Assembly (NCBI RefSeq): GCF_024793895.1
Contig: NZ_JANUSB010000015.1
Location: 434,001-498,000, forward strand
Direction: 5' to 3'
DNA: 64,000 nucleotides
Source of the DNA: Serratia sp. AKBS12
Lineage (GTDB): Bacteria > Pseudomonadota > Gammaproteobacteria > Enterobacterales > Enterobacteriaceae
Shown here: positions 29,581-38,014 of the stretch, one piece after another
Layout of the letters: every line of letters starts with the position of its first letter
How positions within the stretch are numbered: the first letter of the stretch is position 1
Position numbers and translations under genes: made by a program
The notes under the pieces: model-generated
What the model was told of the DNA's origin: nothing
The model's database searches: none
What the model saw: the letters and a program-made list of their open reading frames with translations, nothing else

Positions 29581-29993
29581 TGTTATTGTTATCCCTTGAA
29601 GTCCTTAACGACGGATGTCGCTATCAGAAAATGCCAAACGAAACGAGACTAGTCTGCTGCTGGTTCACCGACAATCAGTTACCGCTGAAAATGTGCTGGA
29701 ACGCACAGTTTTCCTTGGTTTCTTACTGAAAGGCAGTAAACCAGATATAAACGTTGTTGAGATTACCGGAACGAATAGGGGATTGCGAGCCTTTTTCGGT
29801 GCTTTTTAATATAAAATATCGATGTAACATAATGTAAATATTCATATAAAAAAACAAAGCCGATTCTGTCGGTAATTTGCCGGAATTCGGGCGGTGAAAG
29901 AGGAGGGCAGACGGCGGATGCAAATAGCATGGCGCGGGTGAAATCCGCCCGACGGCGGCGCGGCCTTCAGGCGGTCATAACGGTCTCTTATGG
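29581..29993. other. 413-bp gap between lpxT and mepS
   Basis: Holds the mepS promoter and leader; a very AT-rich tract at 29806-29850. No gene or convincing RNA seen. Confidence 0.5.
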
Positions 29994-30698
29994 CTATTGC
30001 GGGCGATTTTTCCCGGGGAGTCGGCGATTCAATCCGTTAATCAACGCATCGCTGGCCGGCGTCATCAGCCACCAACTGGCACCAACCAGCACCACTGACA
30101 GGGAGCCGACGGCAATATCGGTAAACCAGTGCGCACCTATCATCACGCGCGGCAATGAAAACACTACGGTAATCAGCATGGCGCAGGCAAACGCCCAAAC
30201 GTTAAAGTAACGCAGCATAAAGCAGGCAAAAATCATCAGCATCATGCCGTGATCGCCAGGGAAACTGTCCCACGAAGCATCTTTGGTGGGGATACCGGTC
30301 AATTCGCTAACGCGATTGACGTGTTCAAAGCTGACCGACGGGCTGGGGTGTTTTACCGGCAACAGATGTCCCAACTGGTTGAGCACCACCGCCGTCAGTA
30401 ACATCACAATGCCGGTCACCAACAGCCGACGGCGCCCGGCGGCGTCTTGTTTGAGGAAGAAATAGAGATACAGCAGCCCCATGGCGATCAGCGAAATGCC
30501 GTCGAAGGCGCGGTTATTGGTGATTGCCACCAGATGCAAAAACGCCGGGTCGCTCGCCAGATGACGATTAAAGAAGAAGAAAATTGCCGAGTCCAGCGCA
30601 AACCACTGGCCGTGATTCGCCGGCAAGTACCAGGATAAAAACAGTGCGATGCCCAGGATATTGAGCAGCAGGATGAACGGTAAATTGCGGCGCGTCAT
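29994..30698 (-). CDS. lpxT: Lipid A 1-diphosphate synthase LpxT
   Basis: 234 residues, PAP2 family membrane protein with about six helices. Phosphatase motifs: KHPSPSVSF with the Lys, SWDSFPGDHGMM (PSGH-type with catalytic His) and SLPRVMIGAHWFTDI (SRxxxxxHxxxD-type). LpxT transfers phosphate from undecaprenyl diphosphate to lipid A at the periplasmic face. Order yeiR-lpxT-mepS is as in E. coli, which supports LpxT over other PAP2 proteins. Confidence 0.88.
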   Translation of the reverse strand: MTRRNLPFILLLNILGIALFLSWYLPANHGQWFALDSAIFFFFNRHLASDPAFLHLVAITNNRAFDGISLIAMGLLYLYFFLKQDAAGRRRLLVTGIVMLLTAVVLNQLGHLLPVKHPSPSVSFEHVNRVSELTGIPTKDASWDSFPGDHGMMLMIFACFMLRYFNVWAFACAMLITVVFSLPRVMIGAHWFTDIAVGSLSVVLVGASWWLMTPASDALINGLNRRLPGKNRPQ

Positions 30699-30746
30699 GA
30701 AATAACCTGTATCTATAGTCTAAAAACGGGAACAACGGTAAAACCA

Positions 30747-31721
30747 TTAACTTAAACGAATCTTAAACAGATCGGATTGCAGCGCATTCCAATCTGCATC
30801 GGCGCTGTGGATCAGTTCAATACGGCTGTCGAGAGGGGCGCCCGGGCGGGTTTCGATGCTGAAATCCTGCCCTTGACGGTTTACCAGCAGCGTGCCTTCA
30901 TTAATACGTACCACCGCTTTGGCGCGGTCGACCGGCGCCAGCCGCACCCATTCCATCATGCCGATGGTGTCAAATTCGGTGTCGCCGTCAAAAATCCAGC
31001 CGCAGGCGGTATAACCCTGTCCCTGATTCAGCGCACGGCGCCAGCGGCTGTTTTCCGGCAGACGCAGTGCCGCCAAACCCTGGCTTTTGCCGTGCGTATG
31101 ATGATGCTGCGCATCCGGCAATGCTGTGCTATTTGTGCGGGGGCGGTCGAGCAGTTCCACCGCCAATCGGCCGTGCTCGATGCGCAATAGCGGGCGCTCG
31201 CCGGCAAACTGCGCTTGCCAGTCCTGTAATGCCTCAACATCCTGCGGCTGCCAGGTATCGCTTTTATTGGCGATGATAATGTCGGCTGCCGCCAGTTGAT
31301 CACGAAAATTCTCGTTTTCCGTGTAGCGGGCATCGCTAAGCTGACGCGGATCCAGCAGGCACAGCGTGGCGCGCAAATCAATCCAGCCGCCATAGGTTTC
31401 CTGTGTCAGCAACGACAGGATCTGCTTCGGATGCCCGAGACCGGTGGGCTCAATCAATAAACGATCGGGTTTGGACTGTTGCAACAGCATGTTCAACCCG
31501 ACCTGCATCGGCAATCCATTCACGCAGCACATGCATCCGCCCGGGATCTCTTTCAAAACGGCTCCGCTGTCGGCCAGCAAGGCACCATCGATACCGATTT
31601 CGCCAAATTCATTCACCAGCACCGCCCAGCGCTCATTTTCGGGTTTGTTCGCCAACAGGTGACGGATGGTGGTGGTTTTGCCGCTGCCGAGGAAACCGGT
31701 GATCAGGTTGGTTTTTGTCAT
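30747..31721 (-). CDS. yeiR: COG0523 zinc-binding GTPase YeiR
   Basis: 324 residues from ATG 31721; AGGA lies eight bases upstream, and an ATG three codons earlier has no suitable ribosome site. G3E GTPase motifs: GFLGSGKTTTI (P-loop), VNEFGEIGIDG (Walker B region), the metal-binding GGCMCCV, IEPTGLGHP and NKSD. A His-rich run DAQHHHTHGK near residue 210 is another likely metal site. E. coli YeiR binds zinc and hydrolyses GTP; a role as metal chaperone or metallocentre factor is inferred. lpxT follows 49 bp downstream. Confidence 0.93.
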   Translation of the reverse strand: MTKTNLITGFLGSGKTTTIRHLLANKPENERWAVLVNEFGEIGIDGALLADSGAVLKEIPGGCMCCVNGLPMQVGLNMLLQQSKPDRLLIEPTGLGHPKQILSLLTQETYGGWIDLRATLCLLDPRQLSDARYTENENFRDQLAAADIIIANKSDTWQPQDVEALQDWQAQFAGERPLLRIEHGRLAVELLDRPRTNSTALPDAQHHHTHGKSQGLAALRLPENSRWRRALNQGQGYTACGWIFDGDTEFDTIGMMEWVRLAPVDRAKAVVRINEGTLLVNRQGQDFSIETRPGAPLDSRIELIHSADADWNALQSDLFKIRLS

Positions 31722-32039
31722 GGATATCATCCTGATGTTAATGGATTTAACATATTAATAAATAAGGTTAATTGTGCGTTTTATCAGCGCCAGAGCGGCC
31801 AGCGTGTTGCGCGTCACAAATATGACAGATAAAGATGCCGCTTTCTGGCGTAGAAATCCATCTTACGTTACAAGAAAAATCCTATTAAAAACCATGTATT
31901 AGGAGGGGGGCTGTTTGTTATTAGCTTGTTTTTACGCGGTTAATTACCCGATTACTCAACCAATATACTGCCTTACCTTGCGATTATTCTTAGGAAGATC
32001 CTCTATGTTTAAATTGGCTTAATTAAAAGTGAGGTTGCC
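31722..32039. other. 318-bp divergent control region of yeiR and the pilin-like gene
   Basis: AT-rich, with AAGGTTAATTGTGCG near yeiR and TTAATTAAAAGTGAGG just before the pilin-like start. No clear Zur palindrome recognised and no gene seen. Confidence 0.5.
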
Positions 32040-32351
32040 ATGAAGACCCGTCGGTTTATCACGATAGTAGGACTTGCAGTTTCATGGATAGCAGGCAGCC
32101 ATGCCGAAACCAACGGCGGAGTGATTTATTTCTCCGGCGCCATTGCGGAAAGCCCTTGCACGTTTTCCGTCACTGATTCAACCGCCAATACGCAATGTTA
32201 TCGCAACGGACGACACTATCAAAGCCAGCAGCACACCCTGCCACACTTCGATACCACCCGCAAAAACCTTCCACTTAATTTGGGTTCGACAGAAATGAAC
32301 TGGGTGAACCAACAACAAAAACTGGCCGTCATGACGGTAGTCTATCGTTAA
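32040..32351 (+). CDS. Small pilin-like (type 1 fimbrial family) secreted protein
   Basis: 103 residues with a signal peptide (MKTRRFITIVGLAVSWIAGSHA). The mature start ETNGGVIYFSGAIAESPCTF resembles the N-terminus of FimA-type pilins, GxIxFxGxIxxxxC, and a second Cys 14 residues after the first could complete the usual disulfide. It is much shorter than a pilin (about 80 mature residues against 150 or more), and no chaperone or usher is nearby, so it is an orphan or remnant. SD GTGAGG before the ATG. Inserted between yeiR and yeiQ. Confidence 0.7.
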   Translation: MKTRRFITIVGLAVSWIAGSHAETNGGVIYFSGAIAESPCTFSVTDSTANTQCYRNGRHYQSQQHTLPHFDTTRKNLPLNLGSTEMNWVNQQQKLAVMTVVYR

Positions 32352-32403
32352 TTCCTTACGCCATGCCGGGTGTGAGTAGCCCGGCATGGCGGCATAGACC
32401 GGC

Positions 32404-33879
32404 TTACGCCTGGTTAACCCAGTCCTGTACCGTCTGGCGGGCACCCCGATCGCGTAGTGACAGGTAGGCTTGGGTCACCGAGGCAATAAAACGTTGATCC
32501 TGTGGCAACTGCTTGCCAAACACATTGCTCAGCGCCAGCAGCGCCTGAACCCGGCTTTCATCATCCGGCGTGGTACTGACCACCTGTTGCAGGCTGTTGA
32601 GCAGCGGATCGCGGATATCAATGACATTGCCAGCATCGTCAATGCCGCCAACATAGCGCATCCAGCCAGCCACCCCCAACGCCAGACCGGAGAAGCTGCC
32701 GCCGTGCTGCAAATGCCAACGCACCGAATCCAGCAGGCGTTGCGGCAGTTTTTGCGTGCCGTCCATGGCGATTTGCCAGGTGCGATGCTGCAAGGCCGGA
32801 TTGCTGTAGCGCGCGATCAGTTGATCGGCGTAGGCGGCCAGATCGATGCCGCTTACGCTCAGCGTCGGCGCCTGTTCTGCCAGCATCAGACGGTGAGCAG
32901 CCTGCCGGTAGTGAACATCCGCCATGCAGTCGTTGATGTATTGATAACCGCCGAGATAACCGAGGTAAGCCAGGAACGAGTGGCTGCCGTTCAGCATACG
33001 CAGCTTCATTTGTTCAAACGGAAGCACGTCGTCCACCAACTGCGCGCCGGCCACTTGCCAATCCGGGCGTCCGGCGACAAAGTTGTCTTCCACTACCCAC
33101 TGAATGAACGGTTCGCAGGCGATGGCGCATTCATCACGCACTCCGCCGAGCGCAGTGGCGATTTCATCCAGCGTTTCAGGCGTGGCGGCCGGCACGATAC
33201 GGTCCACCATGGTGCTGGGGAAGGTGACGTGGCTGGCGATCCAGTCGGCCAATGCGGCGTCGCGGGCCTGCGCCAGCCCGATGACCGCATTGCGTACCAC
33301 GTGGCCGTTTTCCGGAATATTGTCGCATGACAACACGGTAAACGCCGGTAGCCCACGTTGTCGGCGCAGATGCAGCGCTTCAACCAAAATGCCCGGCACG
33401 CTGCTCGGCTGTGCCGGATTGGCCAGATCGTCACGGATGGCCTGATGCTGCAAATCCAGTTGGCCGCTGCCGGGTTCGATGCAGTAGCCTTTTTCGGTAA
33501 TGGTCATCGAAACAATCGCCACCTGCGGCTCCGCCAGCTTCGCCAGCACCGCGTCGATGCCTTCCAGCTTGCGGTGCACGCTTTCATGCACTGCGCCGAT
33601 GATGATGGCCTGATTGCCGTCGGCGCCTTTCTCCAGCACCGTATAGCAGTGCGCTTGCTGGCGTAGTGCTTCAAACAGCTTGTCGCCGCCGTATTGGCTG
33701 ATCTCGCATAGCCCCCAATCGCCACCCTGGCGTTCAAGCACCCGATCGGTCAACAGCGCCTGATGAGCGCGATGAAATGCACCAAAGCCGATATGCACAA
33801 TGCGGCTGCGCAACGCGCTGCGATCGTAAGTGGGCTGCCGTACGTTGGCGGGAAGCGGCTGGTTGGCGATAGTCTTCAT
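32404..33879 (-). CDS. yeiQ: Mannitol dehydrogenase family oxidoreductase YeiQ (probable fructuronate reductase)
   Basis: 491 residues from ATG 33879 (GGAG six bases upstream). NAD-binding VHIGFGAFHRAHQALLTD, then NIPENGHVVRNAV, VDRIVPAATPET, and the catalytic EQMKLRMLNGSHSFLAYLGYL with the invariant Lys and Asn/His of the polyol-dehydrogenase family. It aligns along its length with E. coli YeiQ. Divergent from uxuA here: mannonate dehydratase uses the product of fructuronate reductase, so the pairing supports a D-fructuronate to D-mannonate activity (inference). UxuB is the alternative name. Confidence 0.9.
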   Translation of the reverse strand: MKTIANQPLPANVRQPTYDRSALRSRIVHIGFGAFHRAHQALLTDRVLERQGGDWGLCEISQYGGDKLFEALRQQAHCYTVLEKGADGNQAIIIGAVHESVHRKLEGIDAVLAKLAEPQVAIVSMTITEKGYCIEPGSGQLDLQHQAIRDDLANPAQPSSVPGILVEALHLRRQRGLPAFTVLSCDNIPENGHVVRNAVIGLAQARDAALADWIASHVTFPSTMVDRIVPAATPETLDEIATALGGVRDECAIACEPFIQWVVEDNFVAGRPDWQVAGAQLVDDVLPFEQMKLRMLNGSHSFLAYLGYLGGYQYINDCMADVHYRQAAHRLMLAEQAPTLSVSGIDLAAYADQLIARYSNPALQHRTWQIAMDGTQKLPQRLLDSVRWHLQHGGSFSGLALGVAGWMRYVGGIDDAGNVIDIRDPLLNSLQQVVSTTPDDESRVQALLALSNVFGKQLPQDQRFIASVTQAYLSLRDRGARQTVQDWVNQA

Positions 33880-34191
33880 GCAAAGCTCCATAGCAAGGTA
33901 AAGGATTCGGGGTGCCGGCAAAAGTTATCAGACCAGTTGGCCGATCGGTATACGCTGAGTTTCACGCTAGCCAGCATATATCTGTCCACTTAGCGCCGCT
34001 GAATGTTGTATCCAAAATAGATTGGAAGCGTGAGGTGGATCAACCAAATAACGATTCTGTTTTGACAGCGTGCTGCGAAGGAGTAAGGTTAAAGCTGAAT
34101 GATATCTATCGCAAGTTGGTATAACAGCATTGTCTTAAATGTGCGATCTGCCTCACCACTGCGCAGTCAATAACCCTAAAAGGATAACGGT
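33880..34191. promoter_or_regulatory. Divergent yeiQ/uxuA control region
   Basis: 312 bp without a gene. AGTTGGTATAACA at 34114-34126 and TCGGTATACG at 33945-33954 resemble the TTGGTATACCAA core bound by UxuR/ExuR-type GntR regulators. Both are imperfect, so this is a suggestion only. Confidence 0.4.
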
Positions 34192-35385
34192 ATGGAACAA
34201 ACGTGGCGTTGGTACGGGCCGAATGACCCGGTTTCTCTTGATGATGTCCGCCAGGCCGGGGCTACCGGAGTCGTCACCGCTCTGCATCACATTGCCAACG
34301 GTCAGGTTTGGCCGGTCGAAGAGATCAGGGCGCGCCAGGCGCAGCTGGCTGAAAAAGGGCTGGTATGGTCGGTGGTGGAAAGCATCCCGGTGCATGAAGA
34401 GATCAAGACCCACAGCGGCGACTATCAACGGCATATCAGCAACTATCAGCAGTCGCTGCGTAATCTGGCAACGTGTGGCATTGATACCGTATGCTACAAC
34501 TTTATGCCGATCCTCGACTGGACGCGTACCGATCTGGAATACACCCTGCCGGATGGATCAAAAGCGCTACGCTTCGATCAGATCGCGTTCGCGGCGTTCG
34601 ATCTGCATATTTTGCAGCGCGCCGGGGCAGAGCAAGATTACAGCCAACAGGAGCAGGAACAGGCGGCGGCATATTTCAAGGCGATGAGTGAGGCGGAAAT
34701 CGCCAGGCTGACCGGTAACATCATTGCCGGTCTGCCGGGCGCTGAAGAGGGCTATACGCTCGATCAGTTCCGTGCGCGACTGGCAGAGTATGACGCCATC
34801 GACAAAGCGCAACTGCGCGAAAATATGGCCTATTTCCTGCGTGCTATCGTACCGGTAGCCGAAGAGTCAGGCATACGGCTGGCGGTACACCCGGACGATC
34901 CGCCGCGGCCAATTCTCGGTCTGCCACGCATCGTTTCCACCATTGAAGACATGCAGTGGCTGAAGAGCACCGTCGACAGCATTCACAACGGATTTACCAT
35001 GTGTACCGGCTCGTATGGCGTACGTGCCGATAACGATCTGGTGAAAATGATCGAAACCTTCGGCGATCGTATTCATTTCACCCACTTGCGTGCCACCTGT
35101 CGCGAAGAAAACCCGAAAACCTTCCACGAGGGCGCCCACCTGCACGGCGATGTCGATATGGTGGCGGTGATTGAGGCGATCCTCAGCGAAGAGCAGCGCC
35201 GTCTGCGCGCAGGGGATCGCCGACCGATCCCGATGCGTCCGGATCATGGTCATCAGATGCTGGATGACTTGAAGAAGAAAACCAACCCGGGCTATTCGGC
35301 GATTGGGCGGTTGAAGGGGTTAGCGGAAATTCGCGGCGTCGAGCTGGCACTCAAGCGGCGCTTCTTCCCGGATTTGTTGCCATAG
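34192..35385 (+). CDS. uxuA: Mannonate dehydratase
   Basis: 397 residues, the normal length. [85 protein letters not shown] and RPDHGHQM are the conserved blocks, including the Fe/Mn-binding His and Cys residues. It dehydrates D-mannonate to 2-keto-3-deoxygluconate in glucuronate/fructuronate breakdown. SD AAAAGGATAACGGT before ATG. Not present here in E. coli, where uxuA sits with uxuB elsewhere. Confidence 0.96.
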   Translation: MEQTWRWYGPNDPVSLDDVRQAGATGVVTALHHIANGQVWPVEEIRARQAQLAEKGLVWSVVESIPVHEEIKTHSGDYQRHISNYQQSLRNLATCGIDTVCYNFMPILDWTRTDLEYTLPDGSKALRFDQIAFAAFDLHILQRAGAEQDYSQQEQEQAAAYFKAMSEAEIARLTGNIIAGLPGAEEGYTLDQFRARLAEYDAIDKAQLRENMAYFLRAIVPVAEESGIRLAVHPDDPPRPILGLPRIVSTIEDMQWLKSTVDSIHNGFTMCTGSYGVRADNDLVKMIETFGDRIHFTHLRATCREENPKTFHEGAHLHGDVDMVAVIEAILSEEQRRLRAGDRRPIPMRPDHGHQMLDDLKKKTNPGYSAIGRLKGLAEIRGVELALKRRFFPDLLP

Positions 35386-35407
35386 ACGGCACCCAAGCTC
35401 AGTGGAA

Positions 35408-35506
35408 TTCACGCTGCGGCCAGGCGGCCAGTGCACGGATCCCCAGCAGCTGACATAAGTCGGTAACTGGGGTAAACGTACGCCGCCGGCAACGCGGCAG
35501 CGTGAA
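35408..35506. repeat. 99-bp intergenic element with terminal inverted repeats
   Basis: Ends TTCACGCTGC (35408-35417) and GCAGCGTGAA (35497-35506) are exact inverted repeats; inside, CCCCAG (35441-35446) can pair with CTGGGG (35467-35472). It fills the gap between convergent uxuA and efpL. The layout and words such as ATAAGT, CTGGGGTAA and GTGAATGACGA recall the imperfect intergenic repeats common in Serratia and Yersinia genomes (memory, not a search). It may also act as a two-way terminator. Confidence 0.6.
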
Positions 35507-35516
35507 TGACGAGGGG

Positions 35517-36089
35517 CTAGTCTGCGCGGCTCATGTAGCGGCGTTCGGCAATATGGATCCGGATCTTGTCACCGGTGCTGAGGTATTCCGGTACGTGGAT
35601 CACCAGGCCGGTTGCCATGGTCGCCGGCTTGTTGCGTGCGCTGGCTGAGGCACCCTTGATGCCTGGTGCGGTTTCCACAATTTCCATATCCACGGTTTGC
35701 GGCAGTTCCAGCGCCAATACCTGGCCGTCCAGCGTCAGAACCTGCATGCCTGGCAGACCCGCTTCAGGAATAAACAGCAGTTCCTCTTCGATCTGCTCTT
35801 TCTTGAAGATGTATGGGGTGTAGTCCTCTTCGTCCATAAAGACGTATTCTTCGCCATCGATGTACGAGAAGGTAACTTTGCGGCGTGACAGCGAAATGGT
35901 ATCGAGAATATCGTCGCCTTTAAAGCGCTCTTCGACCTTCAAACCGGTGCGCACGTCCGAAAACCGCATTTTGTATAGCGTACTGGCGCCACGGGCGCTT
36001 GGGCTCTGCACGTCGATGTCTTTCACCAGCAGCAGTTTGCCGTTGTAGCTGATCGCCATGCCGCGTTTGATTTCGTTAGCTCTTGCCAT
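35517..36089 (-). CDS. efpL: Elongation factor P-like protein EfpL (YeiP)
   Basis: 190 residues with three beta-barrel domains as in [25 protein letters not shown] at the start and [18 protein letters not shown] at the end fit YeiP. The loop that in EF-P carries the modified residue reads QSPSARGAS, with Arg at position 33 instead of Lys34, the hallmark of the EfpL subfamily, which relieves ribosome stalling at polyproline and other motifs without post-translational modification. Single gene; about 150 bp separate it from mtr. Confidence 0.95.
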   Translation of the reverse strand: MARANEIKRGMAISYNGKLLLVKDIDVQSPSARGASTLYKMRFSDVRTGLKVEERFKGDDILDTISLSRRKVTFSYIDGEEYVFMDEEDYTPYIFKKEQIEEELLFIPEAGLPGMQVLTLDGQVLALELPQTVDMEIVETAPGIKGASASARNKPATMATGLVIHVPEYLSTGDKIRIHIAERRYMSRAD

Positions 36090-36245
36090 AAAAATAACCT
36101 GTCAGTAAGGATCCGGGGAAAGTTGCGACAAATTACTCGCGCCGCGTGATTCAGGCAAGCGCAACGCGTGAAAACATGGCGCAAATCGGCTTTCGGGGCA
36201 GCAGGCGGGGGCCGAGCGGGTGGCTCCGCCCGCCGATATGTCGGG

Positions 36246-37481
36246 TTAGCCAAACACCGGCAGCACGCCGAACAGCGCCAGCAGGTGGGCGACGGCGTTG
36301 ATCAGGCCAAACAGGATGATGAACAACACCATTCCCTGACCGCCGGGAGCCCGGTAACGGGCATTGGCAAAGCGGCGACGGCTGGCGCGCGCCATCAATG
36401 CTGGCACGATAACCGCCCAGATGGTGGCCGCCAGACCGGCAAAACCGATGGCGTACAGAAAACCGTTCGGCAACAGCAACGCGGCCAGGGTTGGCGGAGC
36501 GAAGGTAACCAGCGCAGTCTTGCTGCGGCCGGTAGCGTCATCGCTGAATTTGAAAAAATCGGCGATATAGTCGAACAGACCAAGCGACACGCCAAGAAAC
36601 GAGCTGGCCAATGCCATATAAGAGAAGGCGTTGAGCAGTTGGCTGACGGTCTGGCTGCTGGAGACGTTACCCATCTGCTTGAGCAGGCTGCCGATATTGC
36701 CGCCTTCGGCGATCACCTGTTTAAAGGCGTCACGCGCAATGTTGCCCTGAATCACATACTGCCACAGGATGTAAATCGCCAGTGCCAGCAGCGTGCCGTA
36801 CACCAGGCTGCGCACCACCGCGCCGCTGTCCTTTTGGTAGTATTTCACCAATCCTGGCACGTTGCCGTGGTAGCCGAACGAGGTCAGCAGATAGGGCAGC
36901 GCGGCCAGCGCATAAGGCAGGTAATGCGCGTCGCTGTCGCGTTGGTTCAACAGGGTCGCCGTTTGCACATGGCTGAACATATCGCCGACCGACATCACAA
37001 AGGTAATGACCATACCGCCGATCAAAATGGTGCTCAGACGATCCACCGCGCGGGTCGACAGCCAGACGATAAACGCCACCACGGCGGCAAATAGCAGGCC
37101 GGCACTGGTCTGACCAACGTTGCCGAGCGTATGGGCGATGATCGAGCCACCGGCAGAAATATAGGCATAGGTGAGGATATACAGCACAAAGGCGATGGAA
37201 ATGCCATTGATGGCGTTCCAGCCTTTGCCGAGCAGGTCTTTGACCACGGTATGGAAACTGGCGCCCGCCGGATAATGCAGCGTGGCTTCCAGGATCATCA
37301 GGCCGGAAATCAGCATGCAAGCCCAGGTATACACCAGCAACGCGATCGAACCGCTGAACCACACGCCAGAAGTAACAATGGGGATCGAAAACATGCCGGC
37401 ACCGACGGCGGTACCGGCAATGATCATCGCGCCACCGATAACCGATGGGCGAGAAAGCTTCTGGATGGTGTCCGTGGACAT
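36246..37481 (-). CDS. mtr: Tryptophan/aromatic amino acid permease (Mtr family)
   Basis: 411 residues, eleven-helix HAAAP family. GGAMIIAGTAVGAGMFSIPIV, SGLMILEATLHYPAGASF, GKGWNAINGISIAFVLYILTY and SFGYHGNVPGLVKYYQKD line up with E. coli Mtr more than with TyrP. TnaB is the nearest alternative. A TrpR-like palindrome lies 40-57 bp upstream of the start, which favours Mtr, a proton-driven high-affinity tryptophan importer repressed by TrpR and controlled by TyrR. It is inserted between efpL and yeiW compared with E. coli. Confidence 0.85.
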   Translation of the reverse strand: MSTDTIQKLSRPSVIGGAMIIAGTAVGAGMFSIPIVTSGVWFSGSIALLVYTWACMLISGLMILEATLHYPAGASFHTVVKDLLGKGWNAINGISIAFVLYILTYAYISAGGSIIAHTLGNVGQTSAGLLFAAVVAFIVWLSTRAVDRLSTILIGGMVITFVMSVGDMFSHVQTATLLNQRDSDAHYLPYALAALPYLLTSFGYHGNVPGLVKYYQKDSGAVVRSLVYGTLLALAIYILWQYVIQGNIARDAFKQVIAEGGNIGSLLKQMGNVSSSQTVSQLLNAFSYMALASSFLGVSLGLFDYIADFFKFSDDATGRSKTALVTFAPPTLAALLLPNGFLYAIGFAGLAATIWAVIVPALMARASRRRFANARYRAPGGQGMVLFIILFGLINAVAHLLALFGVLPVFG

Positions 37482-37520
37482 GCGGGCTCCTGAATGACCG
37501 ATGTGGTCGTGAGTTCTTTT

Positions 37521-37538
37521 GTACTAGCTTGATGGTAC
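37521..37538. promoter_or_regulatory. Candidate TrpR operator of mtr
   Basis: GTACTAGCTTGATGGTAC: the left half is identical to the consensus GTACTAGTTAACTAGTAC, the right half keeps TxGTAC. Position 40-57 bp before the mtr start fits promoter overlap. Confidence 0.65.
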
Positions 37539-37755
37539 GCGTTGGGCTGATGCATGTAAAGCGCTTATTGTGCATAAACGGCGCACTAAACCAGCTAGCG
37601 GTGCCGTTTTTTAGCGAAACAGGGGAGGGGAAGCTGGCAATCGTTGATGGCCGGCGGACCGGCGGCTGGCATAGTGGTACGATTGTGCTGGCGGTGTCGG
37701 TACGCGACTGCTATTGTCGCGCTTCAATTCCGCCAGCCCACCGGGAGACTCGCTG

Positions 37756-38010
37756 ATGGACTGCCGTCCCGACTGCGGCGCATGCTGCATCGCGCCTTCG
37801 ATATCCAGCCCTATCCCCGGCATGCCGAACGGCAAACCGGCCAATACCCGCTGCATTCATCTTGATGAACAGCTGCGCTGTGGCCTGTTCCATTCACCGT
37901 TACGGCCAAAGGTCTGCGGCAGCCTGCAGGCCAGCCGCGAAATGTGCCATGACCGCCGTGATGAGGCGCTGATCTATCTGGCCAGGCTGGAAGCGGACAC
38001 CGCGCCGTAA
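37756..38010 (+). CDS. yeiW: YeiW, Cys-rich YkgJ-family protein
   Basis: 84 residues from ATG 37756 ([20 protein letters not shown]). CxxxCxxCC plus Cys in [14 protein letters not shown] and [14 protein letters not shown] give the eight-cysteine pattern of the YkgJ/UPF0153 family, believed to bind zinc or an iron-sulfur cluster; function unknown. E. coli YeiW has the same length and lies next to setB as here. A start 14 codons upstream is rejected for lack of similarity. Confidence 0.92.
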   Translation: MDCRPDCGACCIAPSISSPIPGMPNGKPANTRCIHLDEQLRCGLFHSPLRPKVCGSLQASREMCHDRRDEALIYLARLEADTAP

Positions 38011-38014
38011 GCCG

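Noticed and set aside
36180..36240. GC-rich imperfect hairpin after mtr
   Set aside because: The stem is irregular and no T run follows on the minus strand, so I do not call it a terminator.
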